The notes: generated from the sequence alone by a model not told the origin. Counted from the stretch's first letter, positions 40,111 through 49,357 are shown. The stretch: 64,000 nt of DNA from Phenylobacterium sp. (GCF_030651185.1 NZ_JAUSCJ010000041.1:157693-221692); one strand, 5' to 3'. Made by a program: numbers and translations.

Positions 40111-40818
40111 ATGCCGCAGATCGACCTGACCGAGGTGGTGGTCCGCCTGGCCGCGCGGCGTCCGGCGTCCGGGACCTTTGTCGTGGGAATCACCGGGGCG
40201 GTGGCGGCGGGCAAGAGCGTCTTCGCCAGAGCCCTGACCGAGCATCTGGCCGCCGACGGCGCCACGGTCGAACAGGTGGCCACCGACGGCTTCCTGTTCT
40301 CCAACGCCCGGCTCGCCGAACTCGACCTCTCCAACCAGAAAGGCTTCCCGCCCTCCTACGACCACACCGCCCTGCGCGCGGCCCTGGAGAACGTGCGCCA
40401 CGGGCCAACCGTCTTTCCCGGCTATTCCCACGTCACCTACGATGTCGATCCGGGGCTGGCCCGCACGATCGATCGGCCCGACGTCCTGGTGATCGAGGGT
40501 CTGAACCTGATCCCCACCCACGGCCCGTCCCTGATCGACAGCCTGATCTATCTCGACGCGCCGGAGTACGACCTGGAGGCCTGGTACATCGCCCGCTTCA
40601 TGGGCCTGTGGGAGGCCGCCGAACATGATCCCACCTCGTTCTACGCCCGTTTCCGCGCCATGAGCCGGCCCGAGGTGGAGGGACTGGCCAGGATGGTCTG
40701 GGAGAAGGTCAACCTGAAGAATCTCCGCGATCACATCCTTCCCGCCCGCGACCAGGCCGACCTGGTGGTGCGCAAGGGACCCGGGCACCAGATTCTCGCG
40801 GTCGAGATGCGGGGCTGA
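40111..40818 (+). CDS. Type I pantothenate-kinase-like P-loop kinase (short form)
   Basis: The ATG at 40111 (MPQIDLTEVV) is preferred over the TTG at 40075, giving 235 residues. The Walker A is GITGAVAAGKSV. TDGFLFSNARLAELDLSNQKGFPPSYD and YSHVTYDVDPG and the Walker-B-like VLVIEGLNLI follow the same order as type I PanK (CoaA), which has TTDGFL, KKGFPESYD, YSHLxYD and ILILEGLN. It is about 80 residues shorter than E. coli CoaA (316), mainly at the N-terminus. It is either a PanK or a related small-molecule kinase. The genome may have another pantothenate kinase; that cannot be seen here. Confidence 0.82.
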   Translation: MPQIDLTEVVVRLAARRPASGTFVVGITGAVAAGKSVFARALTEHLAADGATVEQVATDGFLFSNARLAELDLSNQKGFPPSYDHTALRAALENVRHGPTVFPGYSHVTYDVDPGLARTIDRPDVLVIEGLNLIPTHGPSLIDSLIYLDAPEYDLEAWYIARFMGLWEAAEHDPTSFYARFRAMSRPEVEGLARMVWEKVNLKNLRDHILPARDQADLVVRKGPGHQILAVEMRG

Positions 40819-40957
40819 CCCGCGGGGTCATACGAGCGCGCCATGGCCAAGCTTCAAACGGCTAGTTGAGACTCGCGCGAAGCCCACGCCTCAAGGTTGT
40901 TTGTCGGCTTGGCTAGGGATAGACCCTGCGCCTCAGCAATCCGTCGGGGGGGGCGCC

Positions 40958-42112
40958 ATGCCGACCAACGCCGCCACCGTCCCTGGGCTCGCGAGCCGTC
41001 CCCACCTTGGCGGCATCGAATCCCTGCGCGCCTACGCGGCCTGCGCCATCGTGATCTTCCACGTCATCCACCTGACCGGCACGCCCCTTCCACACAGCCT
41101 GGAGTTCATGAAGTGGTACTTCGGCTTCGGCGTGCCGCTGTTCTTCGTCGTCAGCGCCTTCAGCCTCGCCTACGGCTATGAGGGTCGGCTGGGGGCGCCG
41201 GCCGATGTGTGGAAGTTCTATCTGCGGCGCGTCTTCAGGATCGCGCCGCTGTTCTACGCGATGGTGGCCTACAACCTTTTGACCGTCGGCAACACGTCCT
41301 CGCTGGGAGCCCGGGTTGGGGAGATCGCCGCCAATCTCGCCTTCGTCTTCAATCTGTTCCCCGACCTCGTCGAGGGGATCAGCCCGGCCTCATGGTCCAT
41401 CGGGGTGGAGATGGTGTTCTACGCTATTTTTCCCCTGGTCCTGATGGCCGTACGGGGGCCGGTGTCCGCCGCCATCGGCACGGTGGCCGCCACCGTCGCG
41501 GCGGTGCTCTTCGCCCTGAGGATGGACTTGCTGGGGGACGTGCCCGGGGCCTTTATCCAGCACGGCTTCCTGTTCAACCTGCCCTATTTCGGCTTCGGCC
41601 TGCTGGCCTATTTCAGCTATCGGCACATGTCGCCACGGCTGGGCGGCGCCGCTCTGGTGGCCGCCGTCGCCGGCCTGCTCGTCCTGTACGGCATGGCCGT
41701 CTGGCCGACGCCCCTGATGCCCGGCCGGATCGGCAACACGGTTTTCCAAGCCCTCTGGGGCGCGCCATTCGCCCTGCTCTGCCTGGCCATGGCTCAGAAC
41801 CCGCCGGCCATCCTCTCCAATCGCGTCACCCGGTTCCTGGGCAAGATCAGCTTCAGCCTCTACCTCACCCATCCGTACGTGATCTCGGCGCTCACCGGCG
41901 TGGGGGCCTATGCGAGCATCAACACCCTGCCGGGCGGCTCAGGCGTGCGGTTCCCGGTCGCCGTCCTGGTCACGCTCGCGGTCCTGACGCCCCTGTCCTG
42001 GGGCCTCTACCGGCTGATCGAAGAACCGGGGATGAATCTTGGCCGCCGGATCGGCCAACGCACCACCGCCCGACCCGAGGCCGGCCCCCAACCGGGCGCC
42101 GAGACGGCCTGA
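40958..42112 (+). CDS. Acyltransferase-3 family membrane protein
   Basis: The ATG at 40958 gives 384 residues; the track begins at a TTG. About ten transmembrane helices. The N-terminal GGIESLRAYAACAIVIFHVIHL contains the catalytic His of the family, and KFYLRRVFRIAPLFYAMV is the second arginine-rich motif. WSIGVEMVFYAIFP is the third. These enzymes move acetyl or other acyl groups from CoA across the membrane onto surface sugars or lipids. It lies directly before ruvC, without other glycan genes, so its acceptor is unknown. Confidence 0.9.
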   Translation: MPTNAATVPGLASRPHLGGIESLRAYAACAIVIFHVIHLTGTPLPHSLEFMKWYFGFGVPLFFVVSAFSLAYGYEGRLGAPADVWKFYLRRVFRIAPLFYAMVAYNLLTVGNTSSLGARVGEIAANLAFVFNLFPDLVEGISPASWSIGVEMVFYAIFPLVLMAVRGPVSAAIGTVAATVAAVLFALRMDLLGDVPGAFIQHGFLFNLPYFGFGLLAYFSYRHMSPRLGGAALVAAVAGLLVLYGMAVWPTPLMPGRIGNTVFQALWGAPFALLCLAMAQNPPAILSNRVTRFLGKISFSLYLTHPYVISALTGVGAYASINTLPGGSGVRFPVAVLVTLAVLTPLSWGLYRLIEEPGMNLGRRIGQRTTARPEAGPQPGAETA

Positions 42113-42154
42113 CCAGAACACCCTTCCTTAACCCTGAAGGCCGCTGTATCACCG

Positions 42155-42169
42155 GAACATATCCCGAAC
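42155..42169. promoter_or_regulatory. Candidate alphaproteobacterial LexA (SOS) box, GAAC-N7-GAAC
   Basis: GAACATATCCCGAAC, i.e. GTTC-GGGATAT-GTTC on the minus strand, matches the GTTC-N7-GTTC SOS box known from Caulobacter and other alphaproteobacteria at all eight fixed bases. It lies 17 bases before the ruvC ATG. The gene set fits, because ruvCAB is commonly LexA-controlled. The match is direct; binding is inferred. Confidence 0.75.
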
Positions 42170-42186
42170 ACGCCTTGAGTCCCGTC

Positions 42187-42687
42187 ATGACCGCCATCCG
42201 TATCCTCGGCCTCGATCCGGGTCTTCGCCGCACCGGCTGGGGCGTGATCGAGATCGACGGGGCGCGGCTGACCCACGTGGCCCACGGCGTGATCGCACCC
42301 AAGGACTCCTTGCCGTTTTCCGAGCGCCTGCTGGCCCTGTTCGAGGGCATTAGCGCCATCGTCGCCGAGCACACGCCGCACGAGGCGGCCGTGGAGGAGA
42401 CCTTCATGAACAACAACGCCGCCTCGGCCCTGAAGTTGGGCCACGCGCGCGCCATGGCCCTGGTGGCGCCGGCCCGCGCCGGGCTGCCCGTGGCGGAATA
42501 CGCCGCCACCGTGGTCAAGAAATCGGTGGTGGGCACCGGGGCCGCCGACAAGACCCAGGTGGCCTTCATGATCGCCCGCCTGCTGCCCAAGGCCGGGCCC
42601 GCCAGCGCCGACGCCGCCGACGCGCTGGCCGTCGCCATCGCCCACGCCCACGCCCGCAAGGCCCGCCAACTCGGAGCCGTGGCGTGA
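42187..42687 (+). CDS. ruvC: Crossover junction endodeoxyribonuclease RuvC
   Basis: The ATG at 42187 gives 166 residues, normal for RuvC; the track's long ORF (41209) is in the same frame but its upstream part is antisense-like shadow over the acyltransferase. [15 protein letters not shown] contains the first catalytic Asp (D10). [24 protein letters not shown] contains the catalytic Glu, and [16 protein letters not shown] the last acidic pair. It cuts Holliday junctions to resolve recombination and stalled forks. It is the first gene of ruvCAB, with an SOS box candidate upstream and a GTGA overlap with ruvA. Confidence 0.97.
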   Translation: MTAIRILGLDPGLRRTGWGVIEIDGARLTHVAHGVIAPKDSLPFSERLLALFEGISAIVAEHTPHEAAVEETFMNNNAASALKLGHARAMALVAPARAGLPVAEYAATVVKKSVVGTGAADKTQVAFMIARLLPKAGPASADAADALAVAIAHAHARKARQLGAVA

Positions 42688-43298
42688 TCGGGCGGCTGCG
42701 GGGCCTGGTTGCGGAGGTCGGCGAGGAGGACGCCCTAATCGACGTCGCCGGCGTCGGCTATGTGGTCCGCTGCGGATCGCGCACGCTCGGCCACCTGCCG
42801 GCCCTGGGCGAGGAGGCGGTGCTGCACGTCGAGACCCAGTGGTCGGAGGCCACCGGCATGCGGCTCTACGGCTTCCTCGGCCGCGACGAGCGCCGCGCCT
42901 TCGTGGTCCTGCAATCCATCCAGGGGGTCGGCCCCAAGGCGGCGCTCGGCGTGCTGGACATCCTGTCGCCGGGCGAGCTCGCCCAGGCCGCCGCCCGCGA
43001 GGACAAGGCCGCGGTGGCCCGCGCCAACGGCGTCGGCCCCAAGCTTGCCCTGCGCATCGTCACCGAGTTGAAGGACAAGCCGCTGACCGACGGTCCGGTG
43101 GCCGCCTTCCACGCCACCGCCACGACGCCGGCGCCGAGTGCCCCCTCCGCCACCGGCGAGGCGGTCTCGGCCCTGATGGGCTTGGGGATAGCCGAGGTGA
43201 ACGCGCGCCGCGTCGTTGAGCAGGCGGCCCTGCGCCTGGGCGACGAGGCCACTGTCCAGGCCCTGATCAAGGCTGGTTTGCAGGAGTTGGGGCGTTGA
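42684..43298 (+). CDS. ruvA: Holliday junction branch migration protein RuvA
   Basis: 204 residues with a GTG start overlapping the ruvC stop. [30 protein letters not shown] is the OB-fold domain [25 protein letters not shown] and [19 protein letters not shown] are the two helix-hairpin-helix motifs. A linker rich in Ala/Pro/Thr and a C-terminal domain III ([19 protein letters not shown]) follow. RuvA binds the four-way junction and loads RuvB. ruvB follows after 49 bases that hold a hairpin repeat. Confidence 0.97.
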   Translation: MIGRLRGLVAEVGEEDALIDVAGVGYVVRCGSRTLGHLPALGEEAVLHVETQWSEATGMRLYGFLGRDERRAFVVLQSIQGVGPKAALGVLDILSPGELAQAAAREDKAAVARANGVGPKLALRIVTELKDKPLTDGPVAAFHATATTPAPSAPSATGEAVSALMGLGIAEVNARRVVEQAALRLGDEATVQALIKAGLQELGR

Positions 43299-43312
43299 AG
43301 GCTGATGTGGCG

Positions 43313-43345
43313 CTTTTCCTCCCCCGCTTCGCAGGGGAGGAAAAG
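43313..43345. repeat. CTTTTCCTCCCC hairpin whose 3' arm is the ruvB Shine-Dalgarno
   Basis: CTTTTCCTCCCC-CGCTTCGCA-GGGGAGGAAAAG is a perfect 12-bp stem. The 3' arm contains GGGGAGG (43334-43340), seven bases before the ruvB ATG at 43348, so it is the ribosome-binding site. In the mRNA the site can pair with the 5' arm. The same hairpin occurs as a terminator at 19197-19230 and in decayed form at 8959-8992, so it is a dispersed element that has been used as a start site. Confidence 0.75.
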
Positions 43346-43347
43346 AT

Positions 43348-44382
43348 ATGACCCGCCTGGTCTCGGGGGAGGAGGTCCCCCTGGAGAGCCATGACAAGGC
43401 CCTGCGGCCCCAGACCCTGGCTGAGTTCGTCGGCCAGGAGCAGGCCAAGGGCAATCTCTCGGTCTTCATCGAGGCCGCCAAGGCCCGCGAGGAGGCCCTG
43501 GACCACGTCCTGCTGTTCGGCCCGCCCGGCCTGGGCAAGACCACCCTCGCCCAGATCGTCGCCCGTGAGCTGGGGGTGAACTTCCGCGCGACCTCGGGCC
43601 CGGTGCTGGCCAAGGCCGGAGATCTCGCGGCCATCCTGACCAATCTCGAACCCCGCGACGTGCTCTTCATCGACGAGATCCACCGCCTGCCCGCCAATGT
43701 GGAGGAGATCCTCTATCCGGCCATGGAGGATCACGTCCTCGACCTGATCATCGGCGACGGCCCCTCGGCCCGCTCGATCCGCATTGATCTGGCCCCCTTC
43801 ACCCTGGTGGCGGCCACGACGCGCGCCGGGCTGCTGGCCACGCCGCTCCGCGACCGCTTCGGCATTCCCCTGCGCCTGGAGTTCTACACCCACGCAGAGC
43901 TGCAGAAGGTGCTGACCCAGGCGGCGCGGAAGATGAACCTGGAACTGTCGCCGGACGGGGCCCTGGAGATCGCGGCCCGGGCGCGGGGCACCCCGCGGGT
44001 GGCCGGCCGCCTGCTGCGCCGGGTCCGCGACTTCGCCGCCGCCGACGGCGCGACCCTCATCGACCAGAAGGTCGCCGCCAAGGCCCTGGCGCGGCTGGAC
44101 GTGGACGAGGCGGGCCTGGACGCGCTGGACCGCCGCTACCTGCGCGCGCTGATCGAGAACTATGGCGGCGGCCCGGCCGGGGTGGAGACCCTGGCCTACG
44201 CCATCGCCGAGGCCCGCGACGCGGTGGAGGACGTCATTGAGCCCTTCCTGCTGCAGCAGGGCTTCATCCAGCGCACGCCGCGCGGCCGCATGGTCTGCGC
44301 CAAGGCCTACACCCACATCGGCCTGACCCCGCCGCCGCAGGTCCAGGCGGGCGGACAGGCGGGGCTGTTCGAGGAGGAGTGA
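43348..44382 (+). CDS. ruvB: Holliday junction branch migration ATPase RuvB
   Basis: 344 residues. [26 protein letters not shown] is the standard N-terminal block; Walker A is [12 protein letters not shown], Walker [10 protein letters not shown], sensor 1 [10 protein letters not shown] and the arginine finger region [11 protein letters not shown]-terminal winged helix ([11 protein letters not shown]) ends the protein. RuvB hexamers drive branch migration with RuvA. The ribosome-binding site is within a hairpin repeat, so RuvB yield may be tuned separately from RuvC and RuvA. Confidence 0.98.
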   Translation: MTRLVSGEEVPLESHDKALRPQTLAEFVGQEQAKGNLSVFIEAAKAREEALDHVLLFGPPGLGKTTLAQIVARELGVNFRATSGPVLAKAGDLAAILTNLEPRDVLFIDEIHRLPANVEEILYPAMEDHVLDLIIGDGPSARSIRIDLAPFTLVAATTRAGLLATPLRDRFGIPLRLEFYTHAELQKVLTQAARKMNLELSPDGALEIAARARGTPRVAGRLLRRVRDFAAADGATLIDQKVAAKALARLDVDEAGLDALDRRYLRALIENYGGGPAGVETLAYAIAEARDAVEDVIEPFLLQQGFIQRTPRGRMVCAKAYTHIGLTPPPQVQAGGQAGLFEEE

Positions 44383-44424
44383 GCGGGCATTGGCCCTCGC
44401 CCCCCCGCCGGGCATAAGGGGGCG

Positions 44425-44796
44425 ATGCGTACCCTTTCCCTGATCCTGCTGGGCGCCGTGCTCTGGTTCCTCGCCGCGGTGTTCATCCGGCTGGCCATGC
44501 CCTGGGGGGTGTTCAGCGGCGGATACGTCACCGCGATCCTGTTTGGCCTCACCGCCCTGTTGGCGCCGGTGCTATTGAGCAGCGTCCACCGGCTCACCGC
44601 CGGGGGCCAGACGCCCCGCCTGCCCACCGCGGCCATCATCTGCCTGGTGGGGGTGCTGCTGGACGCCGTGGCCATGACCTGGTCGCCCGAGCTCTACGCC
44701 TCCAACCCCGCGCGCCTGGTGAACGGCGCGGCCTGGCTGCTGTTCGGGGTCGGCGCCCTCCTCACCTCGGCCATGCTGCAGGACCGACGCCCATGA
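44425..44796 (+). CDS. Four-helix membrane protein (possibly DUF5367)
   Basis: 123 residues with four hydrophobic helices (about 5-25, 35-55, 70-90 and 98-118). The helix-1/2 region AVLWFLAAVFIRLAMPW and VGVLLDAVAMTWSPELYASNP resemble the DUF5367 family, but I am not certain. It starts 42 bases after ruvB and overlaps ybgC by four bases (ATGA), so it is cotranscribed with the tol genes. Function unknown. Confidence 0.78.
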   Translation: MRTLSLILLGAVLWFLAAVFIRLAMPWGVFSGGYVTAILFGLTALLAPVLLSSVHRLTAGGQTPRLPTAAIICLVGVLLDAVAMTWSPELYASNPARLVNGAAWLLFGVGALLTSAMLQDRRP

Positions 44797-45230
44797 CCCA
44801 ACCCTATGCCGGCGAGATCGTCGGGCGCGAACACCGCCTGCCGGTCCGCATCTACTACGAGGACACCGACTTCACCGGCGTCGTCTACCATGGCCAGTAC
44901 GTGCGGTTCTTCGAGCGTGGCCGCAGCGACTTCCTGCGGGTCGCGGGCATCGGTCATGCGCAGTTGCTGGACCGTCCGGACCCGGCGGCGTTCACCGTCG
45001 TGCGGCTGGAGATCGATTTCAAGGCGCCGGCCCGGATCGACGACGCGCTGCTGGTGCGCACCACCTATGACCGGATGGCGGGACCTCGCCTGTTCATCGA
45101 CCAGAGGATCACGCGTGGCGAGCAGCTGATTGCGCAGGCGGTTGTCGAGGCCGCCTGTATCGATCTCGCAGGACGGCCACGAAAGCCGCCTAAAGAACTC
45201 ATAGCGACGCTTCGGCCTCTCTTTTGCTAG
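44793..45230 (+). CDS. ybgC: Tol-Pal system-associated acyl-CoA thioesterase YbgC
   Basis: 145 residues, one hot-dog domain. VRIYYEDTDFTGVVYHGQYVRFFERGRSDFLR is the signature, including the catalytic Asp in YEDTD and the following VVYH. The family cleaves acyl-CoA and is almost always the first tol-operon gene. Here tolQ follows after 75 bases. The protein is cytoplasmic and probably acts at the inner membrane. Confidence 0.96.
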   Translation: MTQPYAGEIVGREHRLPVRIYYEDTDFTGVVYHGQYVRFFERGRSDFLRVAGIGHAQLLDRPDPAAFTVVRLEIDFKAPARIDDALLVRTTYDRMAGPRLFIDQRITRGEQLIAQAVVEAACIDLAGRPRKPPKELIATLRPLFC

Positions 45231-45305
45231 GGCTTGGCCATAAGTTCGACACTGCGCCGTCCCAAGCCAATCCTGGCCGGACGCAAACCACGGAGCCCAG
45301 GCCGC

Positions 45306-46016
45306 ATGGACCCCGCAGTCCCCGCCGCGATCACCGCCGACACCTTCTCCTTCATCTCCCTCTTCATGCGCGCCGACTGGGTGGTGAAGAGCGTGATGAC
45401 GGGCCTGGCGCTGTCGTCCCTGTGGTCGTGGACCGTGATCATCGACAAGTTCTTCCGCTTCAGCGTGTTGAACGGTCAGGCCGACAAGTTCGAGAACCAG
45501 GTGTCCTCCGGCCGCAGCCTTGAAGACATCGCCGCCGAGGCCGGCGAGCGACCCAAGCACGCCCTGCCCCGCATGCTGCAGGGCGCCCTGCGCGAGTGGC
45601 GCGACGCCCGCGGCAAGGGCCTGTCCACCGACAGCCAGGCGGCCTTCCTGATCCAGCGGATCGACCGGGTGCTAGACACCACCATCGCCCGCGAGGCGCA
45701 GCGGGTGGAGGACGGTCTCGGCTCGCTGGCCATCGTCGCCACCGCCTCGCCGTTCATCGGACTGTTCGGCACCGTCTGGGGGATCATGCAGGCCTTCCAG
45801 GAGATCGCCATCCAGAAGAACACCAACCTGGCCGTGGTCGCCCCCTCTATCGCCGAAGCCCTGTTCGCCACCGCCATCGGCCTGATCGCCGCCATCCCGG
45901 CCTATATCGCCTACAACAAGTTCTCCACCGACGCCTCGCGCTATGCCGGCCGCCTCGAGGGCTTCGCAGACGACCTCTCCACCGCCATCCAGCGGCGGCT
46001 GGCGGACCGGACCTGA
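45306..46016 (+). CDS. tolQ: Tol-Pal system proton-channel protein TolQ
   Basis: The ATG at 45306 (MDPAVPAAITAD) gives 236 residues; the track start at 45234 is upstream and unneeded. Three transmembrane helices: near 25-45, 135-160 and 170-195. AFLIQRIDRVLDTTIAREAQRVEDGLGSLAIVATASPFIGLFGTVWGIMQAFQEI is the typical TolQ/ExbB core. TolQ and TolR form the proton-driven motor that powers TolA for outer-membrane constriction during division. Confidence 0.97.
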   Translation: MDPAVPAAITADTFSFISLFMRADWVVKSVMTGLALSSLWSWTVIIDKFFRFSVLNGQADKFENQVSSGRSLEDIAAEAGERPKHALPRMLQGALREWRDARGKGLSTDSQAAFLIQRIDRVLDTTIAREAQRVEDGLGSLAIVATASPFIGLFGTVWGIMQAFQEIAIQKNTNLAVVAPSIAEALFATAIGLIAAIPAYIAYNKFSTDASRYAGRLEGFADDLSTAIQRRLADRT

Positions 46017-46019
46017 GCC

Positions 46020-46514
46020 ATGGCGATCTCGAGCCATGACGCCTTCTCAGCCTCAGGCGGCGGCGGCCGCAGGCGCCGCCGTGGCGGCCGCAGAGGCGCC
46101 CTGTCGGAGATCAACGTCACGCCCCTGGTGGACGTGATGCTGGTGCTGCTGATCGTCTTCATGATCTCCGCTCCGCTGCTGACGGTGGGGGTTCCCGTGG
46201 AGCTGCCGAAGACGGAGGCCGGCTCCATGCAGGACCAGTCCGAACCGCTGACGGTCTCCATCCGCGCCGACGGCTCACTGTTCGTGCAGGAGGAACCCGT
46301 GGTCTTCGCCGGCCTTTCGCCGCGCCTGCGCGCCATGGCCGGCGACACCACCAAGCCGATCTATGTGCGGGCCGACGGCCGAGCCTCCTATTCGATCGTC
46401 GCCCAGGTGATGGCGGCGCTGTCGACCTCCGGCTTCACCTCGATCAACCTGATCACCGACACCGGCGGCCCCTCCTCCGGCGGGACCCCCGCCCCGGACG
46501 CTCCGGCGGGTTGA
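46020..46514 (+). CDS. tolR: Tol-Pal system protein TolR
   Basis: 164 residues. A cytoplasmic Gly/Arg-rich N-terminus (SASGGGGRRRRRGGRRG) leads to LSEINVTPLVDVMLVLLIVFMISAPLL, the single transmembrane helix with the proton-carrying Asp. The periplasmic domain holds IYVRADGRASYSIVAQVMAALSTSGF. It starts three bases after tolQ. Confidence 0.97.
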   Translation: MAISSHDAFSASGGGGRRRRRGGRRGALSEINVTPLVDVMLVLLIVFMISAPLLTVGVPVELPKTEAGSMQDQSEPLTVSIRADGSLFVQEEPVVFAGLSPRLRAMAGDTTKPIYVRADGRASYSIVAQVMAALSTSGFTSINLITDTGGPSSGGTPAPDAPAG

Positions 46515-46521
46515 GGCCGGC

Positions 46522-47343
46522 ATGATGCGCACCCGGTCGGACTTCTCCGCGGCGATGATCGTGTCGGTGCTGTTGCACGGCGGCGTGATCGTGGCCGCCC
46601 TGATCTCCTGGCCGCAGGAACCGACCCAGGTCGGGACCACCGTGCCGGTGAACATCATCTCCAACGCCACCTACACCGACCTGCGCGCCGCCGCCCAGGC
46701 CGCCCAGGCGCAGATGGCCACCACCGAGCAGCCGGTCGCCGACGCGCCGCCCGAGGCCGCCGTCGAGGCGCCCGTGCCCGACCCCGCGCCCCCCGCGCCC
46801 CTCCCCGCGCCAAGCCCCGTCAAGCCCGCGCCGGCCGTGGCCAAGCCTACGGTCGATCCAAACGCCAAGGGCGTCCAGAAACCCGCCGCCAAGCCGCAGA
46901 AGGCCCTCGACCTCGACGCGCTCTCGGCCAGCATCGCCAAGTCCCGCCCCTCCGGCGGCAAGGCCTCGTCGGCCGCCAAGGGCCCCACCAAGCAGGAGAC
47001 CGCGCTGGAGGCGCGCGCCGCCGCCGGGGCAGGCAAGGGGGTCTCGGCCAGCGCCTTGGCGGGCCTGGTCTCTCAGATTGAGCGCCGCTGGAACCCCAAC
47101 TGCGAGGTCGAGGGCGGGCGCGACGTGCGGGTGCGCGTCACCTTCACCCTCTCGGCTACCGGCCAAGTGGTGGGCGCGGTCGAGGCCGGCGGCCAGGAAT
47201 CCTCGTCCAATCCCGTCGTCCGGGCCGCCGCGGAACGCGCCATCCGCGCCGTCCGCCAGGCCGCCGCCGACAAGGCCCTGCCCCGCGAAGTCTACGGCCA
47301 GGCCTGGGCCCCCACCTTCAACGCCCAGGAAGCCTGCCAATGA
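46522..47343 (+). CDS. tolA: Tol-Pal system protein TolA
   Basis: 273 residues (ATG at 46522, or 46525). One N-terminal transmembrane helix ([21 protein letters not shown]) contains the SHLxxH-like His. The middle is Pro/Ala/Lys-rich (about 75-150) rather than a long charged helix, so the linker is shorter than in E. coli (421). The C-terminal domain ([36 protein letters not shown]) is the TonB/TolA fold that binds Pal/TolB. It overlaps tolB at a possible ATGA, though the better tolB start is further in. Confidence 0.93.
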   Translation: MMRTRSDFSAAMIVSVLLHGGVIVAALISWPQEPTQVGTTVPVNIISNATYTDLRAAAQAAQAQMATTEQPVADAPPEAAVEAPVPDPAPPAPLPAPSPVKPAPAVAKPTVDPNAKGVQKPAAKPQKALDLDALSASIAKSRPSGGKASSAAKGPTKQETALEARAAAGAGKGVSASALAGLVSQIERRWNPNCEVEGGRDVRVRVTFTLSATGQVVGAVEAGGQESSSNPVVRAAAERAIRAVRQAAADKALPREVYGQAWAPTFNAQEACQ

Positions 47344-47366
47344 GCGCCCTAAAGGAGACCCGTCCG

Positions 47367-48662
47367 ATGCGACTGAAGGCCCTCTGCCTGGCTCTCGCCA
47401 GCCTCATGCTCGCCACGGTGTCGGTGGCCACGCCAGCCGCAGCCCAGATCGAGGTCGATGTGAACAAGGGCGACGTCCAGCCCCTGCCCATCGCCATTCC
47501 AGCCTTTGGCGGAACCCGCGGCGCCGACATCGCCCAGGTCATCACCGGCAACCTGGAACGCTCGGGCCTCTTCGCCCCCATCGGCCAGCAGGTCCATATC
47601 GAGAAGGGCCTGAACGTGGCGGTCCAGCCGCGCTTCCCCGACTGGAAGGCGATCAACGCCCAGGCCCTGGTCAACGGCCAGGTCACCGTCGAGGGCGGCC
47701 GGCTGCGGGTCGATTTCCGCCTGTGGGACATCTATTCCGAGCAGCAGCTGCTGGGCCTGCAGTTCACCTCCACGCCGGAGAACTGGCGCCGCGTGGCCCA
47801 CAAGATCTCCGACGCCGTCTATGAACGGCTGACCGGGGAGAAGGGCTATTTCGACACCCGCATCGTCTTCGTCTCCGAGACCGGGGGCCGCATCAACCGC
47901 ACCAAGACCCTGGCCATCATGGACCAGGACGGGGCCAATCCCAGCTATCTGACCGACGGCTCCTACATCGTCATGTCGCCGCGCTTCTCGGCCACCAGCC
48001 AGGAGATCACCTACATGACCCTGCGGCCGGAGGGCTCGGCCATCTATCTGTTCAATCTGGAGACGGCGCGCCGCGAAAGCATCGGCCAGTTCCCGGGCAT
48101 GGTCTATGCGCCGCGCTTCTCGCCCGATGGCGGCCGCGTCGCCTTCTCCGTGGAGCGGGGCGGCAACAGCGACATCTATGTGATGAACCTGAAGAGCCGA
48201 GTCTCGGCGCGCCTGACCTCCGACCCCGGCATCGACACCTCGGCCTCGTTCTCGCCGGACGGGACCAAGATCGTCTTCAACTCCGACCGCGGCGGCTCAC
48301 CCCAGCTCTACATCATGAATTCCGACGGCTCGGGGGTTCGTCGCATTTCCTACGGATCTGGCCGCTATACCACTCCGGTCTGGAGCCCCGTGGGGGACTT
48401 CATCGCCTTCACCAAGCAGACGGGCGGGGAGTTCCACATTGGGGTCATGCGCCCGGACGGTTCGGATGAGCGGCTTTTGACCACCAGCTATCTCGACGAG
48501 AGCCCCACCTGGGCGCCGAATGGGCGCGTGCTGATGTTCAGCCGTGAAACATCAGGCGGACCTCCGCGTTTGTGGACGGTGGATGTAACAGGTCGGATCC
48601 TGCGCCCGGCGCCCTATCCGGGCTCCGGATCAGACCCAGCCTGGTCTCCGCTGCTCAACTGA
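47367..48662 (+). CDS. tolB: Tol-Pal system beta-propeller protein TolB
   Basis: The ORF opens at 47340 (ATGA overlap with tolA), but the ATG at 47367 has AAAGGAG nine bases before it and starts a clean signal peptide ([27 protein letters not shown]); I choose it, giving 431 residues. The N-terminal domain is followed by six-bladed propeller repeats ([48 protein letters not shown]). TolB is periplasmic and binds Pal and TolA. If 47340 is used, the protein gains nine residues. Confidence 0.96.
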   Translation: MRLKALCLALASLMLATVSVATPAAAQIEVDVNKGDVQPLPIAIPAFGGTRGADIAQVITGNLERSGLFAPIGQQVHIEKGLNVAVQPRFPDWKAINAQALVNGQVTVEGGRLRVDFRLWDIYSEQQLLGLQFTSTPENWRRVAHKISDAVYERLTGEKGYFDTRIVFVSETGGRINRTKTLAIMDQDGANPSYLTDGSYIVMSPRFSATSQEITYMTLRPEGSAIYLFNLETARRESIGQFPGMVYAPRFSPDGGRVAFSVERGGNSDIYVMNLKSRVSARLTSDPGIDTSASFSPDGTKIVFNSDRGGSPQLYIMNSDGSGVRRISYGSGRYTTPVWSPVGDFIAFTKQTGGEFHIGVMRPDGSDERLLTTSYLDESPTWAPNGRVLMFSRETSGGPPRLWTVDVTGRILRPAPYPGSGSDPAWSPLLN

Positions 48663-48791
48663 TGAGAGAATTCAGGTGTAACGTTTGCATAGTGGCGGTC
48701 ATTTGAAATGTCCGGCACATCAAAATGCAGGTACAGATTAGTGAATGGCGCGGTTGGCGCCGGCGAAACCCAGCTTAAGGAGAAGCCCGAC

Positions 48792-49328
48792 ATGAGCTTC
48801 AGCACCAAGCACGCCCTTCGACTGGCGCTTGTCACCACCGCGGCTCTGTCCATGGCCGCCTGCGCCAGCAAGCCCAAGCCCGGTCCGGGCGTCGGCCCTG
48901 GCCCCGGCCCCGGCTATCCGTCGCAACCGGGCCCTGGCCCGGGCGTCGGGAACGTGGTCCCCGGCTCGATCCAGGACTTCGTCGTCAACATCGGCGACCG
49001 GGTCTATTTCGACTTCGACCAGTACGACATCCGCTCCGACGCCGGCCCGGTGCTGGACGCCCAGTCCCAGTGGCTGATGCGCTATCCCAGCGTGATGGTG
49101 CGCATCGAAGGCAATGCCGACGAACGCGGCACCCGGGAATACAACCTGGCGCTTGGCGCCCGCCGCGCCAACTCGGTCCGGGAATATCTGGTGAGCCGCG
49201 GCGTTTCGCCGGCGCGGATCTCCACGGTGTCCTTCGGCAAGGAACGCCCGATCGATCCGGGCACCAGCGAGGACGCCTATCAGCGCAACCGGAACGGCCA
49301 CACCGCCATCACCGGCGGCGCGCGCTAA
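48792..49328 (+). CDS. pal: Peptidoglycan-associated lipoprotein Pal
   Basis: 178 residues. MSFSTKHALRLALVTTAALSMAAC is a lipoprotein signal with lipobox SMAAC. A Pro/Gly-rich linker (about 28-60) precedes the OmpA-like domain. VYFDFDQYDIR, IEGNADERGTREYNLALGARRANSVREYL and YQRNRNGHT are the peptidoglycan-binding motifs. It anchors the outer membrane to the wall and interacts with TolB. It is separated from tolB by 129 bases, so it may have its own promoter, and is followed by a strong terminator. Confidence 0.97.
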   Translation: MSFSTKHALRLALVTTAALSMAACASKPKPGPGVGPGPGPGYPSQPGPGPGVGNVVPGSIQDFVVNIGDRVYFDFDQYDIRSDAGPVLDAQSQWLMRYPSVMVRIEGNADERGTREYNLALGARRANSVREYLVSRGVSPARISTVSFGKERPIDPGTSEDAYQRNRNGHTAITGGAR

Positions 49329-49357
49329 GAGCTGAAGTTCAGTTCGAGGAGAGTGCG

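Noticed and set aside
42128-42135. CtrA half-site (TTAACC) upstream of ruvC
   Set aside because: Only one half-site is present without a TTAA partner at seven-base spacing; the SOS box explains the region better.
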